Positions 46,363 to 55,704 are shown, counted from the first letter of the stretch. The stretch: DNA of 64,000 bases from a bacterium (GCA_030433255.1 JAUIMI010000001.1:211378-275377), one strand, 5' to 3'. A program made the numbers and translations. Notes: generated by a model not told the origin, from the sequence alone.

Positions 46363-46444
46363 GCCCAGGTGGTGGAATTGGTAGACACGCTGGTCTTAGG
46401 AACCAGTGCGGCAACGCGTGGAGGTTCGAGCCCTCTCTTGGGCA
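46363..46444 (+). tRNA. tRNA-Leu (TAG)
   Basis: Type II tRNA with acceptor GCCCAGG/CTTGGGC, anticodon stem CTGGT/ACCAG, loop CTTAGGA, long variable arm and T-loop TTCGAGC. No CCA encoded. Confidence 0.95.
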
Positions 46445-46531
46445 CATAAAATAAAAATCATAGATGTAGTTATTTCTATGGTTTTTATTTTGGTGTATTA
46501 TGGAATAGTTAATCGTATTAATTATTTATAT

Positions 46532-46948
46532 ATGTTAAAAGAATTTAAAGAATTTGCCGTAAAGGGAAACATGGTTGATATGGCTGTTGGTATTGTTATT
46601 GGAGGTGCCTTTGGAACAATTGTTAAATCACTAGTTTCAGACATTATTATGCCGATTGTTTCTGGGATATTTAAGGTTCCAGATTTCAGTAACCTTTTTA
46701 TTGTATTAAAAGGTACAGGAGATTCATTTACCTCAGTGGAGGCAGCGCGTGAAGCTGGTGCATCAGTATTAGCGTATGGTACATTCATTAATGCACTTAT
46801 CGCGTTTTTGATTGTTGCATGGGTATTATTTGTTGTTGTAAAAGCTATTAATAAGCTTAAAAAAGAAAAAGACGTAGTAGAAGAAACTCCAGCAGGACCA
46901 ACTGAAGTAGAGCTACTATCTGAGATCAGAGATGCTCTTAAAAAATAA
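46532..46948 (+). CDS. mscL: Large-conductance mechanosensitive channel MscL
   Basis: This homopentameric channel relieves osmotic downshock. [20 protein letters not shown] is the standard N-terminus, followed by helix 1 ([20 protein letters not shown]) and helix 2 ([16 protein letters not shown]) and a Lys/Glu-rich cytoplasmic helix. Length is 138 aa. The start was set at 46532 since the earlier frame runs into the tRNA-Leu gene. Confidence 0.95.
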   Translation: MLKEFKEFAVKGNMVDMAVGIVIGGAFGTIVKSLVSDIIMPIVSGIFKVPDFSNLFIVLKGTGDSFTSVEAAREAGASVLAYGTFINALIAFLIVAWVLFVVVKAINKLKKEKDVVEETPAGPTEVELLSEIRDALKK

Positions 46949-46977
46949 CAACCATAGATAGCTATGGTTGTTATTTT
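46942..46977. terminator. Bidirectional terminator
   Basis: A 16-bp perfect stem AAAATAACAACCATAG with an ATAG loop overlaps both convergent stop codons. Confidence 0.9.
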
Positions 46978-47699
46978 TCATCTTGTCCTAAATGATGTGT
47001 ATTTGAGATATCCGTACGAACGGGTGCGTTTTTAATAATTTCTAACACTTCTTCGTCATCATCAGTGATGATATATAAATCGAGATCTTGAGGATTTATT
47101 GTTTCTTGTCCTTCTTTTAAAAGTACTTCTTTAAAATAATTTTCTAAAGGTTGCCAGAAATCACTACCATAAAGAATGATGGGTGTTTTAGGAACTTTTT
47201 TGGTTTGGATAAGAGTTAAAATTTCAAAAAATTCATCCATGGTTCCAAATCCACCTGGACAGTAAATATAAGTTTCTGCTGCGTATGCAAGAGTTACTTT
47301 CCGTGAGTAAAAATGATGGAACTCAATAGTATCATCAAGGTAAGGGTTGGCAGTTTGTTCAAAAGGAAGTTCAATATTAATCCCTACTGATTTCCCATTT
47401 TGTGCTTCAAAAGCTCCTTTATTTGCTGCTCCCATTATTCCGTATCCACCACCTGTCACCACGGTATAATCAAGATCGGCTATTTTACGAGCCAGAGATT
47501 CAACACGTTGGTAGATTTCTGTTTCTGGTTTAAGTCGAGCAGATCCAAAAATAGTTACTGATTTAGGATGTTTTTTCATTAAATCAAAACCACGTCTAAA
47601 TTCAGCATCAATAATACACATTCGTGAGTCAATAACGTTATCATTAGTTACAATACATTCATGTGTTATTTCTTTTAAATTTTTGTTTTCAATGTTCAT
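46971..47699 (-). CDS. LOG-family protein (lysine-decarboxylase-like fold)
   Basis: Members of this TIGR00730-type family include cytokinin riboside 5'-monophosphate phosphoribohydrolases and nucleotide hydrolases. VTIFGSARLKPE, GGGYGIMGAANKGA and PGGFGTMDEFFE (catalytic Glu) are present; YSRKVTLAY precedes the last. Length 242 aa. TATACT lies 6 nt before the ATG. The true substrate in bacteria is uncertain. Confidence 0.9.
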   Translation of the reverse strand: MNIENKNLKEITHECIVTNDNVIDSRMCIIDAEFRRGFDLMKKHPKSVTIFGSARLKPETEIYQRVESLARKIADLDYTVVTGGGYGIMGAANKGAFEAQNGKSVGINIELPFEQTANPYLDDTIEFHHFYSRKVTLAYAAETYIYCPGGFGTMDEFFEILTLIQTKKVPKTPIILYGSDFWQPLENYFKEVLLKEGQETINPQDLDLYIITDDDEEVLEIIKNAPVRTDISNTHHLGQDEK

Positions 47700-47705
47700 T
47701 TGATA

Positions 47706-47711
47706 AGTATA
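47706..47711 (-). promoter_or_regulatory. -10 box of LOG gene
   Basis: TATACT on the minus strand ends 6 nt before the start codon. Confidence 0.5.
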
Positions 47712-47752
47712 TCATGTCTCTTGTTAATGCATGAGTAATTATAGCTTTCTGT

Positions 47753-47758
47753 TATAAT
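47753..47758 (+). promoter_or_regulatory. -10 box of ATP-cone nuclease gene
   Basis: TATAAT ends 9 nt before ATG 47768. Confidence 0.5.
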
Positions 47759-47767
47759 GAGAACATA

Positions 47768-48607
47768 ATGTCAAATAAAAAAATAAAAAAGGTCGTAAAG
47801 AAAAAAGGGGTAAAAGAACCTTTTGCTACTGAAAAATTATGTGACTCTATGACGATGGTTGGAGCATCTTCTGAACTAGCGCAACAAATTTGTAGTATTG
47901 TTGATGAAAGCATCGAATCAGGAAGTTCTACTGATAAAATTTTTACTACAACACGTAGGTATCTTAAGAAATTTAATCCCAAAATTGCTGCCTTGTATGC
48001 ATTGGAACGAGGTCTTGGAGCTTTGGGTCCATCAGGTTTTATTTTTGAACAATATGTAGCAGCACTGTTTGAAGAAATGGGTTACCATGTTCAAACAAAT
48101 ATCTACGCAGAAGGTGAAGGAGTAACTCATGAGATTGATGTGTGGGCTGAAAAAGGTAATGTTGTGTACATCATTGAGGCAAAGTATCGTAATGATTATG
48201 ATTCAAAGACTCACATAAACCAAGTTATGTATGCTGATGCTCGGTTGCATGATATACGTCGTCAGGCTCACAAAAAAGAGGATACACGAGAGTTCTACAT
48301 GTGGGTGGTGACGAACACTCGTTTTACAGATAATGCTATTAATTATGTTGCTTTTAGGGATATTCAATTAATGGGTTGGGATTATCCAAAATATATAAAC
48401 TTAAAGAAAATAGTTTCAGAAAAAAAATTATATCCAGTAACGATTCTTCCTTCGGTTAACCAAAAAATTCTTCGAGGTTTTTCAGCGAATGGAGTGATTT
48501 TGGTAAAAAGCCTTATACATATGAAAAGTATTGATTTTCAAGAACAATACGGAGCATCACGAACACTTGCTGATAAACTTGTTGCAGAAATTAATGAACT
48601 TCTATAA
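47768..48607 (+). CDS. ATP-cone domain fused to PD-(D/E)XK nuclease (Mrr-like)
   Basis: Residues about 10-92 form an ATP-cone (VKEPFATEKLCDSM, then STDKIFTTTRRYLKKFNP), a nucleotide-sensing module known from ribonucleotide reductases and NrdR. Residues about 98-210 form a restriction-endonuclease-like core with GFIFEQYVAALFEEMGY, HEIDVWAE and YIIEAKYR, giving the D-(E)xK metal site. The C-terminal 60 residues are helical (LADKLVAEINELL). A nucleotide-regulated nuclease is a fair inference; DNA target unknown. 279 aa, single gene. Confidence 0.8.
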   Translation: MSNKKIKKVVKKKGVKEPFATEKLCDSMTMVGASSELAQQICSIVDESIESGSSTDKIFTTTRRYLKKFNPKIAALYALERGLGALGPSGFIFEQYVAALFEEMGYHVQTNIYAEGEGVTHEIDVWAEKGNVVYIIEAKYRNDYDSKTHINQVMYADARLHDIRRQAHKKEDTREFYMWVVTNTRFTDNAINYVAFRDIQLMGWDYPKYINLKKIVSEKKLYPVTILPSVNQKILRGFSANGVILVKSLIHMKSIDFQEQYGASRTLADKLVAEINELL

Positions 48608-48676
48608 GTTCTTTTTTTTGTTGATTTTTTTTATTTAATATGGTTTTATTTATATAAATAAAATAAAACTAAAAAT

Positions 48677-48982
48677 ATGGAATTAAAAGAATCTTATTCA
48701 CCAGAGGATTGGAATATCATTTTAAGCGAAAAACCTGACCCAAAAGCAAAATTAAAAAAAGAAATTTTAAAAATGCCTGTTCCTCTTTTACGTAAAAAAA
48801 TTGCTAATCGATTGGTTTCACTTGAATCTGCTGATTTATTATCAAAGTTTAAAGGTCGCTCAAGAAAAAGACTTGTTAAATTATATACGTGGCTTATTGA
48901 TTTGTATGATGATTCCCAACATAGTTGGCCTTTTTTAGAAAAGATTAGAAGAAGTAATGAAAAAAGATTTTTAATTAATTAA
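48677..48982 (+). CDS. Small basic protein, unknown function
   Basis: A soluble, helical, Lys/Arg-rich protein of 101 aa (LRKKIANRLVSLESADLL, SRKRLVKLYTWLIDLY) with no membrane helix or signal. The family is not recognised. Nucleic-acid binding is possible from charge alone. The gene stands alone before a strong terminator. Confidence 0.6.
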   Translation: MELKESYSPEDWNIILSEKPDPKAKLKKEILKMPVPLLRKKIANRLVSLESADLLSKFKGRSRKRLVKLYTWLIDLYDDSQHSWPFLEKIRRSNEKRFLIN

Positions 48983-49003
48983 AAATGATTCATGAAAATA
49001 AAT

Positions 49004-49030
49004 AAAAACCTTACCTTGGGTAAGGTTTTT
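49004..49030 (+). terminator. Terminator
   Basis: A 12-bp stem AAAAACCTTACC/GGTAAGGTTTTT with a 3-nt loop. Confidence 0.9.
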
Positions 49031-49067
49031 TTGTTTTTAATTTTTGCGAGTATATAATAGAGATATT

Positions 49068-50327
49068 ATGAATAATACAGAAACACAAAGCATTTATAAA
49101 AATATACAAAATGCTATTACGTCAGCTGGAAAAAAGTTAGGGTTCAGTGACGCAACAATTACAAATATTACTGAGCCATATAATGTTATTAATCAATCAG
49201 TATTGGTACCAGAAATAGGAAAAGAAATCGACATGTATCGTGTTCAATTTAATAATGCTCTTGGTCCATACAAAGGAGGAATACGTTTTCATCCAGATGT
49301 TGATTTAGATGAAGTAAAAACACTCGCCGTTACTATGATGTTAAAGTGTTCGCTCATTGGGATTCCTTTGGGTGGAGCAAAAGGTGGTGCAACTATTAAC
49401 CCTCGAGAGTACAGTGAACAACAGATTGAAGCTGTTGCACGAACATGGGCACGTACCATGTCGACATATATTGGTGTAGATAAGGATATTCCAGCACCAG
49501 ATGTAAATACAAACGGTCAAATCATGTCATATATGTTAGATGAGTTTGAAAAAACAGTAGGACGATCAGAACCTGGAGTCATTACCGGAAAACCAATAGA
49601 GCTTGGTGGATCGTTAGGAAGAACCCAAGCAACATCTCAAGGTGGTGTATATGTTTTAGAAAAGATACTTGAGTTTATGCCAGAATTAGCTGGAGATAAA
49701 AAAATCATTATTCAAGGTTTTGGAAACGTTGGTTCTTTTGCTGCAATTATTTTAAAAAATCTTGGTTTTACTATTGTTGGTATTTCAGATTCTCGTGGTG
49801 CTATCTACAAAGACTCAGGTTTTGATGTTGAATCTATTGCTGATGAAAAAAATACATCACGCACCAGTCTCCATGAGATGTTTGCTGATGTTGATGATGT
49901 GCAAAAAATTTCAAATGAAGATTTACTTGTACAACCATGTGATATTTTAATTCCTGCAGCTCTTGAAAATCAAATTACAGAATTAAATGCTGATGATATT
50001 TCAGCAAAGGTTATTCTGGAATTAGCAAATAACCCAACAAATACTAAAGCAGATGCCATTTTAAAGGAAAAAGGTGTTGTATTAATACCTGACTTCTTGG
50101 CAAATGCTGGTGGTGTTACGGTAAGCTATTTTGAATGGGTTCAAAATCGTCAACAATACTATTGGACAGCAAAAGAGGTAGATGAGCGTCTATTTGCTAT
50201 TATGAATAAAGCTACTGATGCGGTGTATACATTATCGCAAAAAGAATCATTAACATTGCGAGAAGCTGGTTTCCAGATAGCTGTGGAGCGTGTAGGGAAG
50301 GCTGCTTCATTGCGAGGTAATAAATAG
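49068..50327 (+). CDS. gdhA: Glutamate dehydrogenase
   Basis: The enzyme interconverts 2-oxoglutarate plus ammonia and glutamate. NALGPYKGGIRFHPDVDLDE and GIPLGGAKGG carry substrate Lys69, Lys93 and catalytic Lys105; DIPAPDVNT and the dinucleotide loop QGFGNVGSF follow. Length 419 aa fits the short hexameric type. The acidic residue in GISDSRGAIY leaves NAD versus NADP open. TATAAT lies 9 nt upstream, which supports ATG 49068. mreD-like and PBP2 genes follow within 3 nt and by overlap. Confidence 0.94.
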   Translation: MNNTETQSIYKNIQNAITSAGKKLGFSDATITNITEPYNVINQSVLVPEIGKEIDMYRVQFNNALGPYKGGIRFHPDVDLDEVKTLAVTMMLKCSLIGIPLGGAKGGATINPREYSEQQIEAVARTWARTMSTYIGVDKDIPAPDVNTNGQIMSYMLDEFEKTVGRSEPGVITGKPIELGGSLGRTQATSQGGVYVLEKILEFMPELAGDKKIIIQGFGNVGSFAAIILKNLGFTIVGISDSRGAIYKDSGFDVESIADEKNTSRTSLHEMFADVDDVQKISNEDLLVQPCDILIPAALENQITELNADDISAKVILELANNPTNTKADAILKEKGVVLIPDFLANAGGVTVSYFEWVQNRQQYYWTAKEVDERLFAIMNKATDAVYTLSQKESLTLREAGFQIAVERVGKAASLRGNK

Positions 50328-50329
50328 GT

Positions 50330-50593
50330 ATGAAGCGATTACTTGCGGGTATAATTTTTATAGGACTTATTTTATGGGTGCATCCAATTGCAGGTCTTTT
50401 TGCTGCAATTGTTTTTGCATTACTACAACCGTACCCTTATTATGAAATAGTTATCTTAGGAGTACTCATTGATGCCTTTTATCATACTATTGTTTCATTT
50501 TCGTTTTTTAATATACCTGTATATACCGTATCAACTATTCTGATATTTTTAATGTTAGGACGGATTCAAAAAAGTATTAACATGTATGCGTAA
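50330..50593 (+). CDS. Small membrane protein, MreD-like by position
   Basis: Three hydrophobic segments fill this 87-aa protein. It starts 2 nt after gdhA and overlaps the PBP2 gene by 8 nt. mreD precedes mrdA in many bacteria, and FAAIVFALLQPYPYYEIVIL is compatible with a shortened MreD, but sequence alone does not prove it. No mreB or mreC is in the window. Confidence 0.5.
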   Translation: MKRLLAGIIFIGLILWVHPIAGLFAAIVFALLQPYPYYEIVILGVLIDAFYHTIVSFSFFNIPVYTVSTILIFLMLGRIQKSINMYA

Positions 50594-52298
50594 TTGGTTT
50601 TTTAAAAAAAAATATAAGGATTTTGAAATTGCTCCTGATGAAATTTTTTTAGAATCGGTTAATATTTCTGAACTTGATACACAACAATTTGAGGGAGTAA
50701 TTGAAAAACCAATTTCACAAAAATCACTGTTTTTTTTAGGTGGTATCTTTGTTGCTGTCTTGTGTATATTTTTTGGTCGCTTGTTTATTTTACAAATCAT
50801 TCAAGGTGAATCTTTTTTTGTACGGTCTGAGGATAATCGATTACAAAGTATTCCTTTGTTTGCTGAACGTGGGGTTATTTACGATAGAAACAATAATGAA
50901 ATTGCATGGAATACCCATGATTCTGAAAATCAAGATGAGTTTTTGTATCGATCGTATACTCAATTATCAGGTCATGGTCATTTATTAGGATATGTTAATT
51001 ACCCTCAAACTGACGACTCAGGTAACTATTGGAGATTCAATATAGAAGGCCAAGCCGGAATTGAGAAAAAATATAACAATGTTCTTTCTGGGATTAATGG
51101 AGCACAATTAAAAGAAGTTGATGCCTTAGGTAATTTAGTTTCTGATAATCTTATTCAGTCACCTGAAAATGGAGATAATGTGTATACAACGATTGATACC
51201 TATATTCAACATTATCTATACGAAGGAATTAAAACGCAAGCCGAGGAGGCAGGCTTCCAAGGAGGCGCTGGGAGTATTATGGATATTCATACTGGTGAAT
51301 TATTAGCATTTACGAGTTATCCTGAGTTCGATCCCTACACCCTAGCAGAAGGTTCTGATGTTGAAAAAATTCAAGGTTTCTTTAACGATCCGTATAAGCC
51401 GTTTTTAAATCGTGTACTTTCGGGGGTATATTCTCCTGGTTCGGTTGTAAAGCCATTTCTTGGTTTGGCTGCATTAAATGAAGACCTTATTGATGAAAAT
51501 ACTACCATCATGAGTACCGGGAGAATTGAAATCCCAAATCGATTTAACCCGTCAAACAGTTCTATTTTTAGAGATTGGAGATCTGGCGGTCATGGTAATA
51601 CTGATATTTACCACGCTATCGCTGATTCTGTTAATACTTTTTTCTACGCAATAGGAGGAGGTTGGCAAGACCAAGAAGGGCTTGGTATTACCAATATTGA
51701 AAAATATATCCGTGCCTTTGAAATATCAGAACCAACAGGAATTGATTTTGGAAATGAATCAGGTGGAACAATACCAAGTCCTGAGTGGAAAGAACAAACA
51801 TTTGCTGATGGAACATGGCGTTTAGGAGATACCTATATTACCTCAATTGGACAGTTTGGTTTTCAAGTAACACCTATTCAAATGACTCGGGCAATGGCTG
51901 CTTTAGCGAACAACGGAACACTTGTGACACCTCTATTGATTGCCTCTGAGAAAGAAGTAAAAGAGGTACCTATTACCATATCAACAGGTGATTATCAGAT
52001 TATTCGAAAGGCACTTCGGCAAACAGTAACAGACGGGACGGCTCGAATTATAAATACCCCCTATGTTTCTATGGCAGCAAAAACAGGAACTGCTCAGGTT
52101 GGGGTAAATAACGAATACGAAAATTCATGGGTGGTTGGATTTTTCCCATACGAAAATCCACGTTATTCATTTAGTATTGTTATGGAGCGTGGTCCTGATG
52201 GAGGAGATGGATCGGCTGGTCGTGCTATGCGGCATTTTATTGACGCTGTCCAAGAACAGTATCCTGAATTTTGGTTAGAGATACAAAACAACTCTTAA
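50586..52298 (+). CDS. mrdA: Penicillin-binding protein 2 (peptidoglycan transpeptidase)
   Basis: This class B PBP cross-links elongating peptidoglycan. A cytoplasmic tail and one membrane helix (about 50-72) are followed by the pedestal domain and transpeptidase: nucleophile Ser286 and Lys289 in SPGSVVKPF, an SVN triad in IADSVNTFF, and Lys499-Thr-Gly in AAKTGTAQ. Length 570 aa. The overlap with the MreD-like gene supports a rod-elongation (not divisome) role. Confidence 0.92.
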   Translation: MRNWFFKKKYKDFEIAPDEIFLESVNISELDTQQFEGVIEKPISQKSLFFLGGIFVAVLCIFFGRLFILQIIQGESFFVRSEDNRLQSIPLFAERGVIYDRNNNEIAWNTHDSENQDEFLYRSYTQLSGHGHLLGYVNYPQTDDSGNYWRFNIEGQAGIEKKYNNVLSGINGAQLKEVDALGNLVSDNLIQSPENGDNVYTTIDTYIQHYLYEGIKTQAEEAGFQGGAGSIMDIHTGELLAFTSYPEFDPYTLAEGSDVEKIQGFFNDPYKPFLNRVLSGVYSPGSVVKPFLGLAALNEDLIDENTTIMSTGRIEIPNRFNPSNSSIFRDWRSGGHGNTDIYHAIADSVNTFFYAIGGGWQDQEGLGITNIEKYIRAFEISEPTGIDFGNESGGTIPSPEWKEQTFADGTWRLGDTYITSIGQFGFQVTPIQMTRAMAALANNGTLVTPLLIASEKEVKEVPITISTGDYQIIRKALRQTVTDGTARIINTPYVSMAAKTGTAQVGVNNEYENSWVVGFFPYENPRYSFSIVMERGPDGGDGSAGRAMRHFIDAVQEQYPEFWLEIQNNS

Positions 52299-52317
52299 TA
52301 TAAGAGTTGTTTTGTAT
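52281..52317 (+). terminator. Terminator after PBP2 gene
   Basis: A 17-bp perfect stem beginning ATACAAAACAACTCTTA spans the stop codon. Confidence 0.9.
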
Positions 52318-52338
52318 TGCAATAAAATAGTTCGTACC

Positions 52339-52344
52339 TATACT
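52339..52344 (+). promoter_or_regulatory. -10 box of greA
   Basis: TATACT ends 7 nt before ATG 52352. Confidence 0.5.
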
Positions 52345-52351
52345 GGTATAC

Positions 52352-52816
52352 ATGGAAATATCAGAATTTTTAACAGCTCATAAAAAAGCTGAACTTGAAA
52401 ATGAATTAGAAAATCTCAAGACAGTTGTTCGTGCTGATATTTTAGAGCGACTTGCGTTTGCTAAATCTTTAGGAGATTTATCAGAAAACGCTGAATATCA
52501 CTCATCAAAAGAAGCACAAGGGAAAAATGAAGCCCGCATAACACAAATTGAATACATTTTAAAAAATGCAATTATAGTTGAGGCGAATACTGATGGAACC
52601 GTTGGTTTGGGTTCAACGGTTGTGTTAGTTAAAAAAGATACCAGTGAAGAAAAAACATACCAGGTTGTTGGAAACGAAGAAGCTGATTTCTCTGCAGGAA
52701 AAATTAGTTTTGAGTCGCCAATTGGTGCTGCAGTTATGGATAAACAACAAGGAGATGAAGTTGTTGTTGAAACGCCAAAAGGAAAGACAGTTTATAGTAT
52801 AAAATCTGTGAAATAA
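52352..52816 (+). CDS. greA: Transcription elongation factor GreA
   Basis: GreA enters the RNA polymerase secondary channel and stimulates transcript cleavage. The coiled-coil tip has the acidic motif LGDLSENAEYHSSKEAQG; the C-terminal FKBP-like domain ends in PKGKTVYSIKSV. Length 154 aa is normal. Leaderless promoter. Confidence 0.95.
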   Translation: MEISEFLTAHKKAELENELENLKTVVRADILERLAFAKSLGDLSENAEYHSSKEAQGKNEARITQIEYILKNAIIVEANTDGTVGLGSTVVLVKKDTSEEKTYQVVGNEEADFSAGKISFESPIGAAVMDKQQGDEVVVETPKGKTVYSIKSVK

Positions 52817-52993
52817 AATTATTCTTTTTGAAAAGCAAAAAGAAACAAAAACTTTTCAAACGCACAGATATGTTCTTAAAAATTTTGCTCATTCACTATA
52901 ATTTTGAAACTCACTACGTTCAAACATCAAAAAAAATTATTACGTTCATATCACGTCATTTTTATAAAACCTATCTGTAGGTTTGGATAAAAG

Positions 52994-53026
52994 AAAACAC
53001 CTAACTTAATTATAAGTAGGTGTTTT
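52994..53026. terminator. Bidirectional terminator in a 230-nt gap
   Basis: Stem AAAACACCTA/TAGGTGTTTT with an inner CTTA/TAAG extension. A smaller hairpin AAACCTA/TAGGTTT lies just upstream (about 52966-52984). Nothing gene-like is seen in 52817-53045. Confidence 0.85.
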
Positions 53027-53045
53027 AATATTTTTTGTTTTTAAA

Positions 53046-53366
53046 TTAAGGAGTTTCTAAGTATTCTTCTCTTACTAATTCTTCAATGGTTACTACGCCA
53101 TTAGCTACATTATTTTTCACAAGAGAAATTAATTTTTCTGATTGTTCGTTATTTAAAATAATTGTCTCAGGTTCTTCTCCTTTTGGGTTTTTCCAGGTGT
53201 CTTTAGCCCAATTCCATTCGTCTACTGCCATTACTCGATAAGGGCCATTTTTAACTGTCGTATCAAAATCTGATAAGTCGTGTGTAAAATATGCTCCATA
53301 AGTTTCATGAAAGAAAACAAAGAAATTCTTATTTCTACCCTGTAACGCTTCTAATTGTATTCCCAT
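53046..53366 (-). CDS. Small soluble protein, unknown function
   Basis: A 106-aa acidic protein without signal or membrane helix. It contains an aromatic stretch (NKNFFVFFHETYGAYFTHD) and a MAVDEWNWAKDTWKN segment, and ends in a Glu-rich helix (NGVVTIEELVREEYLE). No family recognised. TAAAAT lies 7 nt before the start. Confidence 0.6.
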   Translation of the reverse strand: MGIQLEALQGRNKNFFVFFHETYGAYFTHDLSDFDTTVKNGPYRVMAVDEWNWAKDTWKNPKGEEPETIILNNEQSEKLISLVKNNVANGVVTIEELVREEYLETP

Positions 53367-53434
53367 TTTAATAATTTTAATGTGTTAGTTTTGAATATAT
53401 TATATAGATAAAATAATATTTTGTCAAATAAATC

Positions 53435-53462
53435 TTGTAACTTCGTTTTAATAATCTATAAT
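53435..53462 (+). promoter_or_regulatory. Promoter of lysS
   Basis: TTGTAA and TATAAT are 16 nt apart; the -10 box ends 8 nt before ATG 53471. Confidence 0.6.
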
Positions 53463-53470
53463 CATTCTAT

Positions 53471-54937
53471 ATGGCATCACTTTCAGAATTACGTCAGATA
53501 CGTTTAGAAAAAATAGTAAAATTAGAATCTGCAGGAATGCAGGCGTTTCCTACAGAAGTTACCAGTGAACAAACACTCAAAGAAGTCGTGAGTAGTTTTT
53601 CCGAAGGAAAAACTACATCAATTACTGGTCGCGTTATGGCTATTCGTGGGGCAGGAGCTATTATGTTTATTGTTATTCATGATGGAACTGCAGAATTTCA
53701 AGCGGTATTAAAAAAAGACAGTATTGATGAATCAGTAATGCAGTTATTCAAAGATACTGTCGATATTGGTGATTTTATTTGGTTTGAGGGTGAATTATTT
53801 ATTACTCAACGTGGAGCAGAAAGTTTATTGGTTACAGGTTGGAAAATGGCAGGAAAATCATTGTTACCATTACCAGATAAACACTCGGGATTACAGGATC
53901 AAGATGAAATTTATCGAAAGCGATATTTGGATACTCTTACCAACTCTGATTCCTTTAATCGTTTTCAAATTCGATCTCAGATAATTACTGCTATTCGTTC
54001 ATATTTTAATGAACGTGATTTCATGGAGGTAGAAACACCAATACTACAAAACCAAGCCGGTGGAGCGATGGCAGAAACCTTTAATACTCACCACAACGAT
54101 ATGGATATAGATATGGTGCTGCGTATTTCTTTAGAATTAGAACACAAGATGATTATGGCTGGTGGATATCCACGAATTTATGAAATTGGAAAAAACTTTC
54201 GAAATGAGGGTTCAGACCCTACTCATATTCAAGAATTCACTATGATTGAATGGTATGCAGCATATCAAACATTAGAGCAAAATATGAGATGGACCGAAGA
54301 GCTTTTGAAATTACTTGCAGTAAATGTTATCGGAAAATCAATATTTAAAATTTGGGATAAAAATAATGCTGAAATTGAAGTAGATATTTCAGGAGACTGG
54401 CCTCGATTACGATTTCCAGATTTATTGCGAGAGAATGCAAATCTGGATATTGAAACAGCATCATTAGAAGATATTCAAGAAAAAGCTCGTGAATGGGGAA
54501 TGCCAGACGCAGAAGTTCCAACTACTGGACGAGCAAACTTGTTAGACTTTATCTATAAAAAATCATCTCGAAACAATATCGTTGGTCCTGCTTTTGTGGT
54601 TGATTATCCTGGGGATTTAAAACCTCTTGCACAACAAAATAACGATGGAACAGCACGAGTTGCACAATTAATTATTGGTGGTGCTGAGATTACTAATCAG
54701 TATGCAGAATTGGTAAACCCACTCAAGCAACGAGAGTTGTTGGAGTTTCAAGCTCAAGCTAAGGCTGATGGAGATAAAGAAGCCATGGAGGTTAACGAAG
54801 AATTTCTCACAGCCATGGAACATGGTATGCCACCTATGACAGGATTTGGAATGGGTATCGATAGATTAGTTGCATTTCTTACTGAACAAAAAAATTTACG
54901 TGATGTCATTTTCTTTCCGATTATGCGTAAAAAATAA
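53471..54937 (+). CDS. lysS: Lysyl-tRNA synthetase, class II
   Basis: The N-terminal OB-fold anticodon-binding domain (about 45-150, SITGRVMAIRGAGAIMF) precedes the class II core: motif 1 around FNERDFMEVETPILQ, motif 2 FRNEGSDPTHIQEFTMIEW, and motif 3 GFGMGIDRLVAFLT. Length 488 aa is typical of the bacterial enzyme. Leaderless promoter, own hairpin at the end. Confidence 0.96.
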   Translation: MASLSELRQIRLEKIVKLESAGMQAFPTEVTSEQTLKEVVSSFSEGKTTSITGRVMAIRGAGAIMFIVIHDGTAEFQAVLKKDSIDESVMQLFKDTVDIGDFIWFEGELFITQRGAESLLVTGWKMAGKSLLPLPDKHSGLQDQDEIYRKRYLDTLTNSDSFNRFQIRSQIITAIRSYFNERDFMEVETPILQNQAGGAMAETFNTHHNDMDIDMVLRISLELEHKMIMAGGYPRIYEIGKNFRNEGSDPTHIQEFTMIEWYAAYQTLEQNMRWTEELLKLLAVNVIGKSIFKIWDKNNAEIEVDISGDWPRLRFPDLLRENANLDIETASLEDIQEKAREWGMPDAEVPTTGRANLLDFIYKKSSRNNIVGPAFVVDYPGDLKPLAQQNNDGTARVAQLIIGGAEITNQYAELVNPLKQRELLEFQAQAKADGDKEAMEVNEEFLTAMEHGMPPMTGFGMGIDRLVAFLTEQKNLRDVIFFPIMRKK

Positions 54938-54957
54938 TCATCTCTATGGTTATTTTT
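54930..54957 (+). terminator. Terminator after lysS
   Basis: Stem AATAATCAT/ATGGTTATT (one G-T pair) with a CTCT loop and a T-run. Confidence 0.8.
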
Positions 54958-54996
54958 TTCTTATCAAAAAATCTAAATATGATAGAATTTCAGTAT

Positions 54997-55695
54997 ATGA
55001 AAAAAACATTCAGTATTAAAAATTTATTTAACCAGGCTTGGTCAGATTATAAGGCTAACTGGAAACTATTTCTTTTGGTAGGTATTATATTTCTCCTAGT
55101 GGGTATGATTGGGAATATTGGTTCAACATTTGACCCACATACTCAAATGATGACTCAATCGCCATTCATTGGGGTTATTGGATGGTTATTACAAATGTTT
55201 ATTACCCTTGGATTCATTCGATTTCTTCTTAATATTGTTGATGGAAATGAATACAAAATAGAAGATTTATTCAAAGGAGCAAATTCATTTTCACATTTTC
55301 TCTACTTTATTGTTGTAAGTCTATTGTATAGCGCTCTGGTTGGGTTTGGTGTAATTCTTTTGATTATTCCTGGTATTGTATTAGGTATTGGTCTTTTGTT
55401 CGCACAATATATAGTTGCGGAAGAAAAAGCTGGAATCTTTGAATCATTAAAAGAAAGCTGGAATTTAACAAAAGGATATAAATGGCGTATTTTCGGATTA
55501 ATGCTTTTAATTGCATTGTTTAATATTTTAGGATTACTTGCATTTGTTGTTGGTCTTGTTGTTACCATTCCAATGACCTATTTAATATATGCTCGTTTGT
55601 ATAGAACCCTTGGTCAAAAACAACGTGTTACTTCAGACGAAGATGATATTGAAGTTGTTGATATTCTTGACGGTAACCAAGAAGACGAAGAATAA
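54997..55695 (+). CDS. Polytopic membrane protein (YciC/GPDPase-membrane-domain-like)
   Basis: A 232-aa protein has about five to six helices and an acidic C-terminal tail. ESLKESWNLTKGYKWRIFGLML resembles the repeated helix-turn region of DUF975/YciC-type proteins, and PGIVLGIGLLFAQYIVAEEK is another common element. Function unknown; related proteins affect membrane or lipid homeostasis. The start at 54997 was chosen because the earlier frame overlaps the lysS terminator. Confidence 0.7.
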   Translation: MKKTFSIKNLFNQAWSDYKANWKLFLLVGIIFLLVGMIGNIGSTFDPHTQMMTQSPFIGVIGWLLQMFITLGFIRFLLNIVDGNEYKIEDLFKGANSFSHFLYFIVVSLLYSALVGFGVILLIIPGIVLGIGLLFAQYIVAEEKAGIFESLKESWNLTKGYKWRIFGLMLLIALFNILGLLAFVVGLVVTIPMTYLIYARLYRTLGQKQRVTSDEDDIEVVDILDGNQEDEE

Positions 55696-55704
55696 TTCAT
55701 TCAT

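Noticed and set aside
46181-46447. Minus-strand 88-codon frame across the tRNA-Lys to tRNA-Leu interval
   Set aside because: It is antisense to two tRNA genes and contains the SNLxRP-type sequence that false ORFs over tRNAs typically show.
52817-53045. Possible small RNA in the greA downstream gap
   Set aside because: Only two hairpins are seen, the larger being a normal bidirectional terminator; no promoter was found.
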